Shown here piece after piece: positions 28,092 through 38,191 of a stretch of 64,000 bases of DNA. Position numbers and translations under genes: made by a program. The notes beneath the pieces were generated by a model. That model was not told the origin of the DNA and searched no databases. It saw nothing but the letters and a program-made list of their open reading frames with translations. Source of the stretch: Io17-Chloro-G2 sp965226915 (lineage in GTDB: Bacteria; Chloroflexota; Dehalococcoidia; Lucifugimonadales; UBA3495); assembly GCA_965226915.1 (NCBI GenBank), contig CBDDEJ010000011.1, positions 186,001-250,000 on the forward strand. Reading direction: 5' to 3'. Each line of letters opens with the position of its first letter. Position 1 is the first letter of the stretch.

Positions 28092-29501
28092 TCAGACCAA
28101 CTGGAATTCCTTGGTGGCGGTGGTTAGGCTCAGGAGGTTCCCGACCCGTTTTTCCGCTTCGTCTCCCGGCTGGTGCCCTAGCAACGACAGGTCACCCTGG
28201 TGCGCCACGTACTCAACCAGCGAGGCGCGCGTCTCCTCAGAGACCTCCATAGGACCAAGCAGGTCTAGGCAACGGTCAACCAAATTCTCGGGTGATAGAA
28301 CGCCTTCACCGGCCAATCTGTCGATGATCTTCCGCACGCCCGGGTTGTTCACGTTGGCCAGTTCGTGGGCGACGAAGTTCACGCGTTCCACTAAGGCGCC
28401 GCTGTCGACCCACTCAATGCCCTCATGCCACCCCTCGACCGACGGGGGTTGCAACAATCCCTGGCCCATATACACGGCCTGGCGCGCCACCTGCTCAATT
28501 CCCTGGGTGGGCGTCTGATAGCTGCCGGCCATCCTTACAGCGCCGACCACCAGCTCCACCGGTCCCTTCACTCTGGCGAACCGGGCCTTCTCAGACTTGA
28601 AGTAGTCGGAGTTAAACAACGTGCGCAGGATGGAACGTATCTCGTGATTCGAGTCGACATACGCTTGGATCATTGTCGCGATGACCTGCTCGCCTTCTTC
28701 GTCCACGTCATCGGCGGCGAAGAACTGGAATAACCGAGTGCAGATAAACCGTGCCGTAGCCTCTTGGCGGACGATTATCTCCACGATGTCCTCGCCGTTG
28801 AACCGGCCAGTCTCGCCGAGGAAGGTCTTCTCGCCGTCGTCGTGGTCCGCTTCCCGGTATTCGTAGAACCAGGAGATGCGGCTGTAGGGCCAGATCGAGT
28901 CACGGGCCGCCCGCATGGCCATGTATTCGGCATTGCCCAGGGTCCAGCCGGTAAAGGCCCGCGCGCATTCCTTAATATCGTCTTCAGTGTAATTGCCAAT
29001 GCCTAGCGAGAAGAGCTCAAGGAGTTCCCGCCCGAAGTTCTCATTGATGGCGTCCTTGTGGTTTTCGTTGTTGTCCAGCCAGATGATCATGGCGGGGTCT
29101 TTGGCAAGTTCCACCAGAAGGTTGGAGAAATTGCCGAGGCCTTCCCGCCGGAACATCTCGATCTGGTTGACCAACGCCCGGGCCTGGTTGAGCTTGTTGT
29201 AGCCGGTGGCGAAAAGGCTATGCCAGAAAAGGCTTAGCTTCTCTTCCAGGGGGCACCGGGTGGTGATCATCCGGTAGAGCCAATAGGCTGCCGCGCCGTC
29301 GGCCAAGCGCATCTCCGCCTGCTCGGTGTGGTAGCGGCGGATGACATCGTCGGGCAGGTTCTGCGGGTCGGTTGGGTGGAGCAAGTCTTCCACCACGGCT
29401 TCGTAGCCCATGGCGACACGCTCCTCCAATTCGTCCCGGTTGGCGCCAAATCCCGCCCGGCGCATCAAGTGCGCCATCAAAGCGATGTCTTGGTTACTCA
29501 T
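28092..29501 (-). CDS. DUF1800 family protein
   Basis: 469 residues. 'HLMRRAGFGANRDELEE' is the characteristic N-terminus; 'PLEEKLSLFWHSLFATG' and 'NENFGRELLELFSLGIGNYT' are the signature blocks, and 'LTLFNSDYFKSEKARFARVK' lies in the C-terminal helical half. DUF1800 proteins almost always sit next to a DUF1501 gene, as here (29718-30851). The pair is thought to act together, possibly in the periplasm, but its reaction is not established. No signal peptide is visible in this copy. Confidence 0.9.
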   Translation of the reverse strand: MSNQDIALMAHLMRRAGFGANRDELEERVAMGYEAVVEDLLHPTDPQNLPDDVIRRYHTEQAEMRLADGAAAYWLYRMITTRCPLEEKLSLFWHSLFATGYNKLNQARALVNQIEMFRREGLGNFSNLLVELAKDPAMIIWLDNNENHKDAINENFGRELLELFSLGIGNYTEDDIKECARAFTGWTLGNAEYMAMRAARDSIWPYSRISWFYEYREADHDDGEKTFLGETGRFNGEDIVEIIVRQEATARFICTRLFQFFAADDVDEEGEQVIATMIQAYVDSNHEIRSILRTLFNSDYFKSEKARFARVKGPVELVVGAVRMAGSYQTPTQGIEQVARQAVYMGQGLLQPPSVEGWHEGIEWVDSGALVERVNFVAHELANVNNPGVRKIIDRLAGEGVLSPENLVDRCLDLLGPMEVSEETRASLVEYVAHQGDLSLLGHQPGDEAEKRVGNLLSLTTATKEFQLV

Positions 29502-29629
29502 GGTTTCTCCTTCATGGAAGCTCTTGGCATCAGTTCAGGAAGTTAATATTGAAACCAGTTAGCGTAGACGCATAGGCTCCGGCCGCCATCCCAGCCTTTC
29601 CCCGTCCCAAATGGGAAGGAGAGCCGGTT

Positions 29630-29654
29630 CTCTCCCCCTTACGAAGGGGGAGAG
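29630..29654. terminator. Intergenic hairpin between DUF1501 and DUF1800 genes
   Basis: CTCTCCCCCTT-ACG-AAGGGGGAGAG. The dispersed type also seen at 26820. It could attenuate transcription between the paired genes. Confidence 0.5.
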
Positions 29655-29717
29655 TTGGAGAGGGGGTTTTCCGTCACCCGCTAGCATCATTTTGGCGTGA
29701 CGGAGCCTCAGGTCCGG

Positions 29718-30851
29718 TTATTTCCCGATGAATTCCAGGTGTTCGAATTGCCCGTTGACGATGGAGGGGGCGTCAAGTCCCAGCCAACGCTCAAGTATCG
29801 TGCTGTAGGTCGACCGGTAGTCGTTGTTGGCCCGAAGGTCGCCATCCAACTGTTGGGCTTCTTCTAAAGAGGGGTATTCGCCGTACATGCCGCCGTTGAC
29901 CGACCCTCCGATCAGCATCGCCAAGCCGCCGGCGCCGTGATCGGTTCCAGAGCCGTTATCCCGGATGCGCCGGCCGAACTCGGTCCAAATAAGCATCAGA
30001 GTGTCGTCTTGCAGGCCATGTTCCTCCAGATCGGCGTAGCCGTCCGCTACCGCTCCGGCAACGTCGTCCCACAGCTTGGCGTGGGTCAACAATTCGCCGC
30101 CGTGGGTATCGAAGCTTCCGTAGGAGGTGTAGAACACTCGGGTTCCCAAGTCCGCGGACATCACTTGCACGATGTTTTTCATGCTCTGGGAGATAGGATT
30201 CTGGGCATATTCGACAGAGGAGGAATATTTGCCGGGAGCAGTCCTTAGTATGTCCGCCCCTTTCAAGGCGTTCCGACCGGTCTGTCCTAACGAATCCATG
30301 ATGGGGTCTTTGTCTTTGGACATGCCGTACATGCGGGCGAAGGCTTCCAATGCGTACCCTTTTTCTTGCTCGTCTTCCACGTCGGGAAACAATCCGTAGG
30401 TCTCCAGGTTACCTACCGACGCCACGGGAACTCCCTTGCAGCCCAGCGCCCTGGGAAGACCCCTGCCAAAGTTTATGCCGGTCAGTACGTTGTCGCCCTG
30501 CGGGTCCAGGTCGCGGATAGCGCGGCCCAACCAGCCCTCGGTGGCGATCTTTTCCGGCTCGCAGGTATGCCAGATGTCCATGGACCTGAAGTGGGAGCGA
30601 ACCGGCGTGTTGTAACCGATTCCGTTCACCAAGGCCACGTTGCCCCGGTCCCAAAGGTCCTTGATAGGACCCAACTGCGGGGAGAAACCAAAGTCATCAT
30701 CCAAAGGAAGCACATCTTTAGCCGGTATGTTGACGGTGGGCCGGTAGTCGTAGTAAAGGCCGTTGCTGTAAGGAATCAAAGTATTAAGAGGGTCGTTGGC
30801 GCCAATAAGCTGGACTACGATTAGCGAACGCTTTTTCTCGCCGGTGGTCAT
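29718..30851 (-). CDS. DUF1501 (sulfatase-like fold) protein
   Basis: 377 residues. 'LIVVQLIGANDPLNTLIPYS' replaces the usual 'vqLrGGnDglN..vP', 'PVRSHFRSMDIWHTC' is the H.r....W motif, 'SYGSFDTHGGELLTHAKLWD' gives the DTH metal-binding block, and 'LIWTEFGRRIRDNGSGTDHG' the 'tEFGR...N...GtDHG' block with further ligands. It belongs to the alkaline-phosphatase-like superfamily; the substrate is unknown. It lacks the twin-arginine signal found in many relatives, so it may be cytoplasmic or its start may have been lost. Probably cotranscribed with the DUF1800 gene. Confidence 0.88.
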   Translation of the reverse strand: MTTGEKKRSLIVVQLIGANDPLNTLIPYSNGLYYDYRPTVNIPAKDVLPLDDDFGFSPQLGPIKDLWDRGNVALVNGIGYNTPVRSHFRSMDIWHTCEPEKIATEGWLGRAIRDLDPQGDNVLTGINFGRGLPRALGCKGVPVASVGNLETYGLFPDVEDEQEKGYALEAFARMYGMSKDKDPIMDSLGQTGRNALKGADILRTAPGKYSSSVEYAQNPISQSMKNIVQVMSADLGTRVFYTSYGSFDTHGGELLTHAKLWDDVAGAVADGYADLEEHGLQDDTLMLIWTEFGRRIRDNGSGTDHGAGGLAMLIGGSVNGGMYGEYPSLEEAQQLDGDLRANNDYRSTYSTILERWLGLDAPSIVNGQFEHLEFIGK

Positions 30852-31194
30852 GGTAAACCTCCCCGTTATTGTGTCAATCGTAAGGGTAGAACTGGAGAGA
30901 CAATAGTTTCGACGTTGGTAGTCGTGGGCAGTAGATAATAATGGTTATCGCTAACTTTAGCTACGGCGGGACTCCTTGTCAACGCCGCGAGCGGGCTCAA
31001 TCCGAAGCTTAAAAGGGGCAGTTTTCAGCCTCTCAGTGGCGTGGATGTAGTCTTGCGTCCGGCGTGATTCCAGCGCAAGCTCCTTGGGCCAGCTTCGGCT
31101 CTCGAATCGGCCACTGGCTATAGCTCAGCCATCCGGTTATCCTGTTGCGAGAAATCAAACCTGAAAAATCAGTGGTTCGTTCAGGAGAATATCG
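30852..31194. other. Divergent intergenic region
   Basis: Lies between the DUF1501 gene (leftward) and the CoA-transferase gene (rightward). No gene or repeat seen; promoters for both are expected here, but I cannot pick boxes with confidence. A CAGGAG ribosome site precedes the CoA-transferase ATG. Confidence 0.5.
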
Positions 31195-32415
31195 ATGTCC
31201 CAGACCAAAGTTGAAGCCAAAGTCCCTTCCGCTCCAGGCAAAGTCCTTGAAGGAGTCCGCATCGTTGAGTTGGCCCGCTGGCAGGCCGCTCCCCGAGCAT
31301 CGTTGATTCTAAGGGACATGGGCGCCGAAGTAATCAAAGTGGAGTGGCGCAAGGGGGGCGACCTCCGGAATTCGGGGCCGTTCGTCGGCGATATGAGCGT
31401 CCAGTTCGCCGCTTATAACAGGGGCAAAAAAAGCATTACCGTGGACACCAGGCATCCCAAAGGAAAGGAACTTTTATTTGATCTTATCCGGGTGTCCGAT
31501 GCGGTGCTGGAGAATTACCGGCCTGGCATGGTGGAGAAAATGGGATTTGGGTACGAAGCACTGTGCCGGGTGAACCCGGAGATAATCTTGGCCTCGGTCT
31601 CCGGATTCGGCCAGTATGGGCCCTACCGCGACCGCCAGTGCTTCGATCCTATCATTCAGGCGATGAGCGGCATTGGGCACCAGACGGGCCGGGGATTCGA
31701 TCAGCCCGTTATGGCCGAGGGGCCTATCATGGACCGGACCGCCGCCCTGCACATCGCCATCGGCATCCTGGGAGCGTTGAGGCACCGGGACCGAACGGGC
31801 GAAGGCCAGTGGATCGAGGTGGCCATGCTGGATGGGGGCATAAGCCTAGAAGAGGTGGCCCTGGCCATGTGCTACGATACGGGGACCAACGACTTTAAAA
31901 GAGCCGGCACATTCCTTAAATGTCTGGACGGATGGGTAAGCACCGGCGCCGCCAGGGCCGGCATGTGGGAACGCATGTTGAAGGTCATGGGGTACGCCGA
32001 TCTGGCCGATGATCCGGAGTACGCGGCGCCCATGTTCGCAACGGACAAAGCCGAGATACGCATGGAGCTCTTGCACCTGTGGTGTGAAGAGAGGCCGGTG
32101 AAAGAGGTGGAAGCAGCCTTGGTGGCCGCTGATATTCCAGTGGGTCGGGCCATGAGTATCCCCGATGTGTTGGAAGACAAACATCTGTGGGAGAGGGAGG
32201 TGATGATGGAGGCCGAGTTGGACGATTCCGACGGCAACGCCACGGGGAAAAAGATACTGGTCCCCGGACCCAGCATCATCAAGTTCTCCAAGACACCGAC
32301 CACCGCGGGGCCGATTCCCAGATACGGCGAACATAACCGGGAGATCTTTGGGGGTCTGCTCGGTTTGGACGCGGACGAGTTGGGCGAATTGGTGGCGGAG
32401 GGGGTGATTACTTAG
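31195..32415 (+). CDS. Family III (CaiB/BaiF) CoA-transferase
   Basis: 406 residues, complete. It moves CoA between acyl-CoA thioesters and free carboxylic acids. 'LEGVRIVELARWQAAPRASL' and 'DMGAEVIKVEW' are the N-terminal CoA-binding fold, 'YNRGKKSITVDTRHPKGKEL' the classic second block, 'NYRPGMVEKMGFGYEAL' and 'SGFGQYGPY' the third, and the catalytic Asp is expected in 'GPIMDRTAALHIAIG'. Start ATG 31195 has the Shine-Dalgarno CAGGAG 7 bases upstream. Like the FAH and flavin enzymes here, it fits SAR202-type breakdown of organic acids. Confidence 0.92.
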   Translation: MSQTKVEAKVPSAPGKVLEGVRIVELARWQAAPRASLILRDMGAEVIKVEWRKGGDLRNSGPFVGDMSVQFAAYNRGKKSITVDTRHPKGKELLFDLIRVSDAVLENYRPGMVEKMGFGYEALCRVNPEIILASVSGFGQYGPYRDRQCFDPIIQAMSGIGHQTGRGFDQPVMAEGPIMDRTAALHIAIGILGALRHRDRTGEGQWIEVAMLDGGISLEEVALAMCYDTGTNDFKRAGTFLKCLDGWVSTGAARAGMWERMLKVMGYADLADDPEYAAPMFATDKAEIRMELLHLWCEERPVKEVEAALVAADIPVGRAMSIPDVLEDKHLWEREVMMEAELDDSDGNATGKKILVPGPSIIKFSKTPTTAGPIPRYGEHNREIFGGLLGLDADELGELVAEGVIT

Positions 32416-33378
32416 ACACCGAGCCTGGCCTTGGTGGGCCGTCGTTTCGGGGTAGAATTCCCTATCGCCTGATTTCCTATAGCTTTATTGGCCCACAACG
32501 TCCGCTCTCGAGGGTCGAAATATGGCAACAGCCCCCCCAAATAGAAATAGACGCGACCGGTTTTTATCCCACTGGAGTTTGGCTGGAACATTACCCTGGC
32601 GAGGAGGAGGACGAACTACCCTTAGAGTTGTTCCACCGATTTGCCTCGGACGGCGGAACGGGAGTCGCGTTACTGCTGGGCAGTATTAGCACCGTCCCGG
32701 AGGTAACGGCCAATGCGTTGGAGAGAGTCAAAGAACTGGGCCTCCGCACCATGGTGATGGTCACCTATAGAGACCTGGTCAACGCCGTTACCACCAAGGC
32801 TGGACTGGAGCCCCTGGGCGGGATGATCGATTCCGCCGACGTCGTGATGATAACTTTTAGGGGTGCCGAATCCTTCGGAGTGATGTCACTAACCGACGAG
32901 CAGTTGCAAGAGGCACTGCAAGATCCCCCTGCCCAGGTTGATCTAGCAAACCAAGTGCCAGCGAAACCGTGGTTAATACTGGCTCCGCATGACGATGCAT
33001 TGCCCGATTTTGCACGGTCCGCCTACCCCGGCCCGCTCCTGGGGACTATGCCAGAACGACCCTCATATCTGAAGCTGCCCGCGTTCCGCCAAACCCTACC
33101 GGCCCAACAGTACTTGGAGGAGTACAACAACCAAGTTCGGGTCCATCAGGGACTGAAGACGGTGGTCTTCTCGGTCCCCACGATCGACCTTGGCCAAACA
33201 GAACAAGAAATAAACGGACTGATCGCTACCGCCATCGAAATGGCTTCCCGGAGCGTTTTGGCCCTGTCCTTCGACTACCGCCAATATGCCGAACTGCCGG
33301 AGTTGCGGGACGCGGTCAGAGCATTGGCCGGATTTCCGTCAGACCTACCCGAGTTGCCGGACCAATCGCTGAGCACCC

Positions 33379-34245
33379 TGACTGGCAACGCTAGCTGGGT
33401 ATTGTCGGTGGCCGTCACCCTCGATGGGCGTCAAATCGTCTCTGGGTCGGACGACGGCACTGTCAAGATCTGGGACCTGGAGACGGGCAACCAGGTACGC
33501 ACCCTCACTGGACACATTGATGGCGTTCTTTCGGTGGCAGTTACCCGTGACGGACGCCAAATAGTCTCCGGGTCGAGGGACAACACTGTCAATGTCTGGG
33601 ACCTGGAGACGGGGAACGAGGTGCGCAGCTTCAGCGGACACATTGATTCTGTATTGTCGGTGGCGGTCACCCCTGACGGACGCCAGATAGTCTCAGGGTC
33701 GAAGGATAACACTGTCAATCTCTGGGACCTGGAGACGGGCAACCAGGTGCGCACCCTCAGCAGGCACATTGATTCTGTACGGTCGGTGGCGGTCACCCCT
33801 GACGGACGCCAGATAGTCTCAGGGTCGAAGGACAACACTGTCAATGTCTGGGACCTGGAGACGGGCAACCAGGTACGCACCCTCAGCAGGCACATTGATT
33901 CTGTACGGTCGGTGGCGGTCACCCCTGACGGACTCCAAATTGTCTCAGGGTCGTACGACAACACTGTCAAGGTCCGGGACCTGGAGACGGGGAACGAGCT
34001 ATGCACCCTCGTCGGACACAATGAGGCTATAGTGTCGGTGGCGGTTACGCCTGACGGACTCCAGATTGTCTCAGGGTCGGAGGACAAGACCGTCAAGGTC
34101 TGGGACCTGGAAACAGGGAACGAGGTACGCACGCTCAGTGGACACACTAACCCTGTAATGTCGGTGGCCGCCAGGCGTGGCGGCCACCAGATAATCTCTG
34201 CGTCAGGAGACCAGACCATAAAGATTTGGAGCCTTTTGCCTGGCC
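33379..34245 (+). repeat. Seven WD40 blades as 126-bp tandem repeats
   Basis: Each unit encodes 42 residues of the form 'VLSVAVTPDGRQIVSGS.DNTV.VWDLETGN.VRTLSGHID'. Units three to five are nearly identical at DNA level, so the number of blades may change by recombination. Confidence 0.9.
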
Positions 34246-34484
34246 AACGGCCCGGCCGGCCCGGCCCCCGCGCTGAATGTGGAAGCCAGCATCAAAGACG
34301 ACGGGGCCAGCGCCACCGACGCCTTGGGCTTCGAGCATCTGGTCAAAGGATTGGACACGGTGCTAAACCACTCCAAAACCACCTTTCCTTTGGCCATCGC
34401 CGTCACCGCTCCCTGGGGCGCGGGTAAGTCGTCGGTGATGCTTCAGTTGAAGGACCTGTTGGACAAGAGCCGGGAAACCAAGAT

Positions 34485-34735
34485 GCCTTGGCATTCATGG
34501 TTGATGCTGCATGTAAAGGCCCTTGTGGGCAAGAAACCGTGGGGACGACGTTCCTTGGCGATCGTGGGCGCTGCGACGACTAAAGGCCCCATTGGGCATG
34601 AGCCGTAGAGACGACGTTCCCTGGCGGTCGTGGGTGCTGAAAAAACTAAAAAACCCACTAGGCTTGAACCGTGGAGACGACGTTCCCTGGCGGTCATGGT
34701 TGGGGCTCCACCTAAAAACCCTAATAGGAAAAGGC
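34485..34735 (+). repeat. Four 22-residue (66-bp) repeats in the KAP domain
   Basis: Units 'MPWHSWLMLHVKALVGK', 'VPWRSWALRRLKAPLGM', 'VPWRSWVLKKLKNPLGL' and 'VPWRSWLGLHLKTLIGK' (each preceded by a D/R-rich spacer). The common amphipathic pattern PWRSW..L.LK...G sits just after the Walker A motif. A one-base insertion after the first unit breaks the frame. Confidence 0.8.
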
Positions 34736-36456
34736 CCGAAGGACAATCCCAAGATTGCCCGGCGGCGGTGGTACACGGTGGAGTTCCCAGCTTGGCGCTT
34801 CGAAAAAAGCGAACGTCTCTGGGCGGCCTCGGCCAAGACTATTTACGAGGTGCCGCAGACCCAGATGGGCTCCATCTGGTCGCGGGGTTGGTTCCGCTTT
34901 CGCCTGGAATGGTCCCGCCTGGGACGGTGGTGGTCCCTAGTGAAGAATCTCGGCCTTCCCCTGGCTGCGGCTGGAGGGGCGGTGGCCTGGGCTGGATTTG
35001 CCAAATCCAGCCTGGGATTGAATCTGATCACCAGTCTCGGCGGCGGCGGCGTGCTGGCGGCAGCGGCGCTCACCCTGCATCGTTTTTCTGGGATCATCGG
35101 CAACCCGTTCAAGCGCAGCGTGGACGCCCACGCCCGGAGGGTAAGATTCCAGGACCAATTGGGGTTCAGTATAGATGCCCAGCGGGACATCGAACAGTTG
35201 ATGAAAAAGCTGGCGCCCAGCCCCAACAAAGACCGCCAGCGGGGTACCGATGCACCGGCAACGGCGGCGGCCGTCACGGGCAATGGCTACACCAAAGACG
35301 AACGGGCAATCGCGGTATTCGTCGACGACTTGGACCGCTGTAGTCCGGCGCCTGTCGTCGAAGTAATTGAGGCCATCAACCAGATTTTCAACTCCATCGA
35401 TGCCCGCTGCGTGTTCATCCTGGGCATGGACCGCCAGATGGTGGCCAGCAGCATCGAGGTCGCCTACGAGGGTATGGTCGAGCACCTGAAAGAACGGGAG
35501 AATCCGCTGGCCGAGGAGTATGGGCCGGTTCCTATCCAAGATAGTCCAGATGTCGGTGTCGGTGCCTCAGGCCACCCCAAGCGGCATGAGAGACCTGCTA
35601 TCCATGGTCACCAACAGAGAAGCGCCACCGCGGCCACCAGCCCCAGAACTGGGCCAAGACGATAGTGAACATCCTCCTGCCGAGACGATCACGCCACCTC
35701 CGCCGCCCGAGTTGATGGTGGAACGGTTCCGCGAGCAGATGCGTAACCGTGGTATGGGGAACCCGGCCGACGCCCGGCTTAGGCGGAGGCAATTGGAAGC
35801 GGAAATAGCCCCAGACGAGATCCAGAAGCGGGCCTTGGAGGTGGCGGAACGGGCCGAGCGCGCCAATCTATTCACCGCCGACTCAGACCAGGTACGCGAC
35901 GCTGAGTTCGGTGCCCTGGGATACTTGGACCCCAATCCCCGCCAGGTCAAGCGGTTTGACAACGCTTATCGGCTGCAACTCCCCGTCGCCAACTCGGCTA
36001 GTGATCTGGAATTCAGACCCGAAGAGTTGGCTGCCCTTGCCAAATGGATTGCCATCCGGCTGCGGTGGCCCGAACTGGCAGAGGACCTAGACCGGGAACC
36101 GGGGCTTCTGACTGAGTTGGAACAGCACGCATACAACGGGAACACTGGTTCAACGGATACAGGGATTCCCGAGCGGTTCGAGCAGTGGTTTAGCCGGGAT
36201 TCCCCAGATCAAACCACCTTTCCTGGATATAGCTCCCGCGGGGATACCGCCAAATATAATCCCGCATTCCAAGGGCGTCAAATGCGGTCTGATGCGGCCT
36301 GATTCACTCAAAGTCCCCGCTTTCATTGGGCAACCACTGTACTGCCAAGCGTAAAAGCCCCAAACCGCTGGTCTACGCCCAAGTCTCCCCCTTGGGAAGC
36401 TCTTTTGCCCTGTGCGACCCCGTAACCGTAACCAATCCCGACGCTCCTAAAGTGGA

Positions 36457-37788
36457 CTAGCCAGGAGCCAGCCTAAGCCGACCAATTCGTTCCAGTATCC
36501 CGCCTAGCATTTCCCGGCTCACCAGCACCTCAGCAAGCTGAAACACCAGCCTTCCGGCATGGCGCACCAACCGTCCTCCAGTCTTGATCATCCTGGTCTG
36601 CAGACTGGTCAACGACCAGTGCTTCATTGCCTCCGGTAAGGCTAGCCTTCTCATGAAGTTGCCCAAGTTGTAAGCCAGTACGAACAACTCCAGCCTGACC
36701 TGATTGGCCACGAACTTGTGGCAGGACAACCTCGTCCAGTTCAGGGCGTACTTGCCTTCTTTTATCCATTGCTCCGCGGTGCCTCGGCCATTGTAAAAGC
36801 GGACTATCCCGATGTTTGGATAGCTCAGATTGGTGACTATGAAGCCCACTCTGGGAAACAGTTCTCCCTGGCGCCACTCCACCTTAGAGACCACTCTCCG
36901 AGCAACGTTCCAGCTCTGGGCCTGGTAGACGAAGTCATGATAGGAGACGATGGGCTTCGGGGAAAGCCACTCCGTAGGCCGTATCAGCCGGGGCGCTATC
37001 TCCCGCTGCAGCACCTGGTTGGACCGCAGCCTGATGGCGTAGCCGATGTTTCTTGCTTCCAGATAATCGTATATCTCCGGCTTGGCGAAGGCGGCGTCAG
37101 CACGAAACAGCAGCAGTCAGGCTGCTGTCAAATAACGCTCCACCACCGGATCAAGGACTTCTTGCCAATCATCGGCACTGGGGACGTTGCCTGACCGTAG
37201 CTTAGCTGCTTCACAATCCCCGAACTGGTTGAACAGAAAGAGAGGGTGATAGCAGACGCATTCAAAGTGGCCGTTATAGGCTGCTCCCTCCTGCTGGCCG
37301 TGCACTGGACTCTCGGAACTGTCCATATCCAGGATTACTCGCCGGTGTAGGGTATGGGCCATAGCTCGTTCCACCCACTGGGTATTTATTCGTGCCAGCG
37401 CCTGCCGGTTGTCCTCTTGGGTCAGGAACTCCGTCTCGAACCGGCCCATCTCACTGGTGCTGGCTCCTTTCCGCTCCGAGCCTTGCCATCCCACGATCAC
37501 TCGCATGGCTGGGTCTTGGGAAAGGCGCACTGCGTCATTGGTGTCGTCGTAGCCGGCCAAGCGGCTGTAGATCGACTGTCTTAGCAGCGGAACCAGGTGG
37601 TGAAGGATATTGCGTCCGGTACGGCTTTCCTGGAGGTAGTCCTCAGCGATTTCGGTAAGGCCCAAGGCATCATCAAACTCTCGAAAGGCAAGAAGACCAG
37701 CGTCGGAGGTGATGGTTGAGCCGTGAAATTCCAGGCGGACTTTGGGGTTGAATTGGAGCCGGAGAGGGGCATTTTCGCCGTCACCCAT
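36457..37788 (-). pseudogene. IS1380-family transposase with one in-frame TGA
   Basis: 444 codons in a single frame, interrupted only by TGA at 37117-37119 after 'DPVVERYLTAA'. The N-terminal part has 'STITSDAGLLAFREFD' and 'RRVILDMDSSESPVHGQQEG' (first Asp), the part after the stop 'LLLFRADAAFAKPEIYDYL' (second Asp) and 'YNGRGTAEQWIKEGKYAL' (Glu). The length fits the family, so this is a nonsense mutation in an otherwise whole gene. I could not identify the terminal inverted repeats. Confidence 0.85.
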
Positions 37789-38191
37789 CAGGTGCCTCCA
37801 TGATGCCTACGGCATCTTACTGCAAAGTGACATATCATGGAGTTATTATAGCTGGGAGCACGCAAAAAGGGCCCATAATTAGCCAATGGTTGAAAGACAT
37901 CGACGAATTACTGAGACAACTTTTTAGCCATATGGGAAATGTGGGTTTAAGAACGACGACTTGTCGACGGTGCTGAGGGATCAGAGCGTAACTTCGGTCC
38001 GCCTGGCCGATCTGCCGGCCGAGGCCGTGCTTAGGGTCGCCTAGCTACCTAGGCCGTTGATTGGGCTCCCGTTAATATCAAGAGATACCGGACGGCCTGA
38101 GATAGGGTCCTTCGACAAGCTCAGGACGAACGGCGGGTACGGGCTGGAAATTGCGCGTGGTGGCGGTTAGCCATGATGGATTAAGCTAACT
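37789..38191. other. Intergenic region with a small gene relic and a REP-like repeat
   Basis: Bases 37928-38043 encode, rightward, an open stretch ending 'VLRDQSVTSVRLADLPAEAV' and a TAG stop. It looks like the C-terminus of some protein, but I do not recognise it. A REP-like repeat follows at 38107-38133. The MFS gene starts at 38192. Confidence 0.4.
38107..38133 (+). repeat. Dispersed REP-like repeat
   Basis: GTCCTTCGACAAGCTCAGGA followed by CGAACGG, the same repeat as at 21313 but in the opposite orientation. Confidence 0.85.

Larger units (their letters stand above)
32540..36302 (+). pseudogene. WD40-KAP P-loop NTPase, candidate defence protein, frameshifted
   Basis: About 1250 residues once joined. 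Order: an N-terminal domain I cannot assign (32540-33360; 'GVALLLGSISTVPEVTANAL', 'DSADVVMITFRGAESFGVMS'); seven WD40 blades (33379-34245); a KAP-type NTPase with Walker A 'APWGAGKSSVML' (34408), four 22-residue repeats (34485-34735), two membrane segments (34940-35100) and Walker B 'IAVFVDDLDRCSP' (about 35308-35345); and a Pro-rich, charged C-terminal tail to 36302. Membrane segments between Walker A and B are typical of KAP. Frame breaks near 34245, 34540 (extra A in AAGAAA) and 35525. The start is unclear: codons look genuine back to about 32540 but no ATG fits; TTG 32628 is the first possible start. KAP and WD40-STAND proteins act in phage or plasmid conflict; role here is inferred. Confidence 0.72.
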
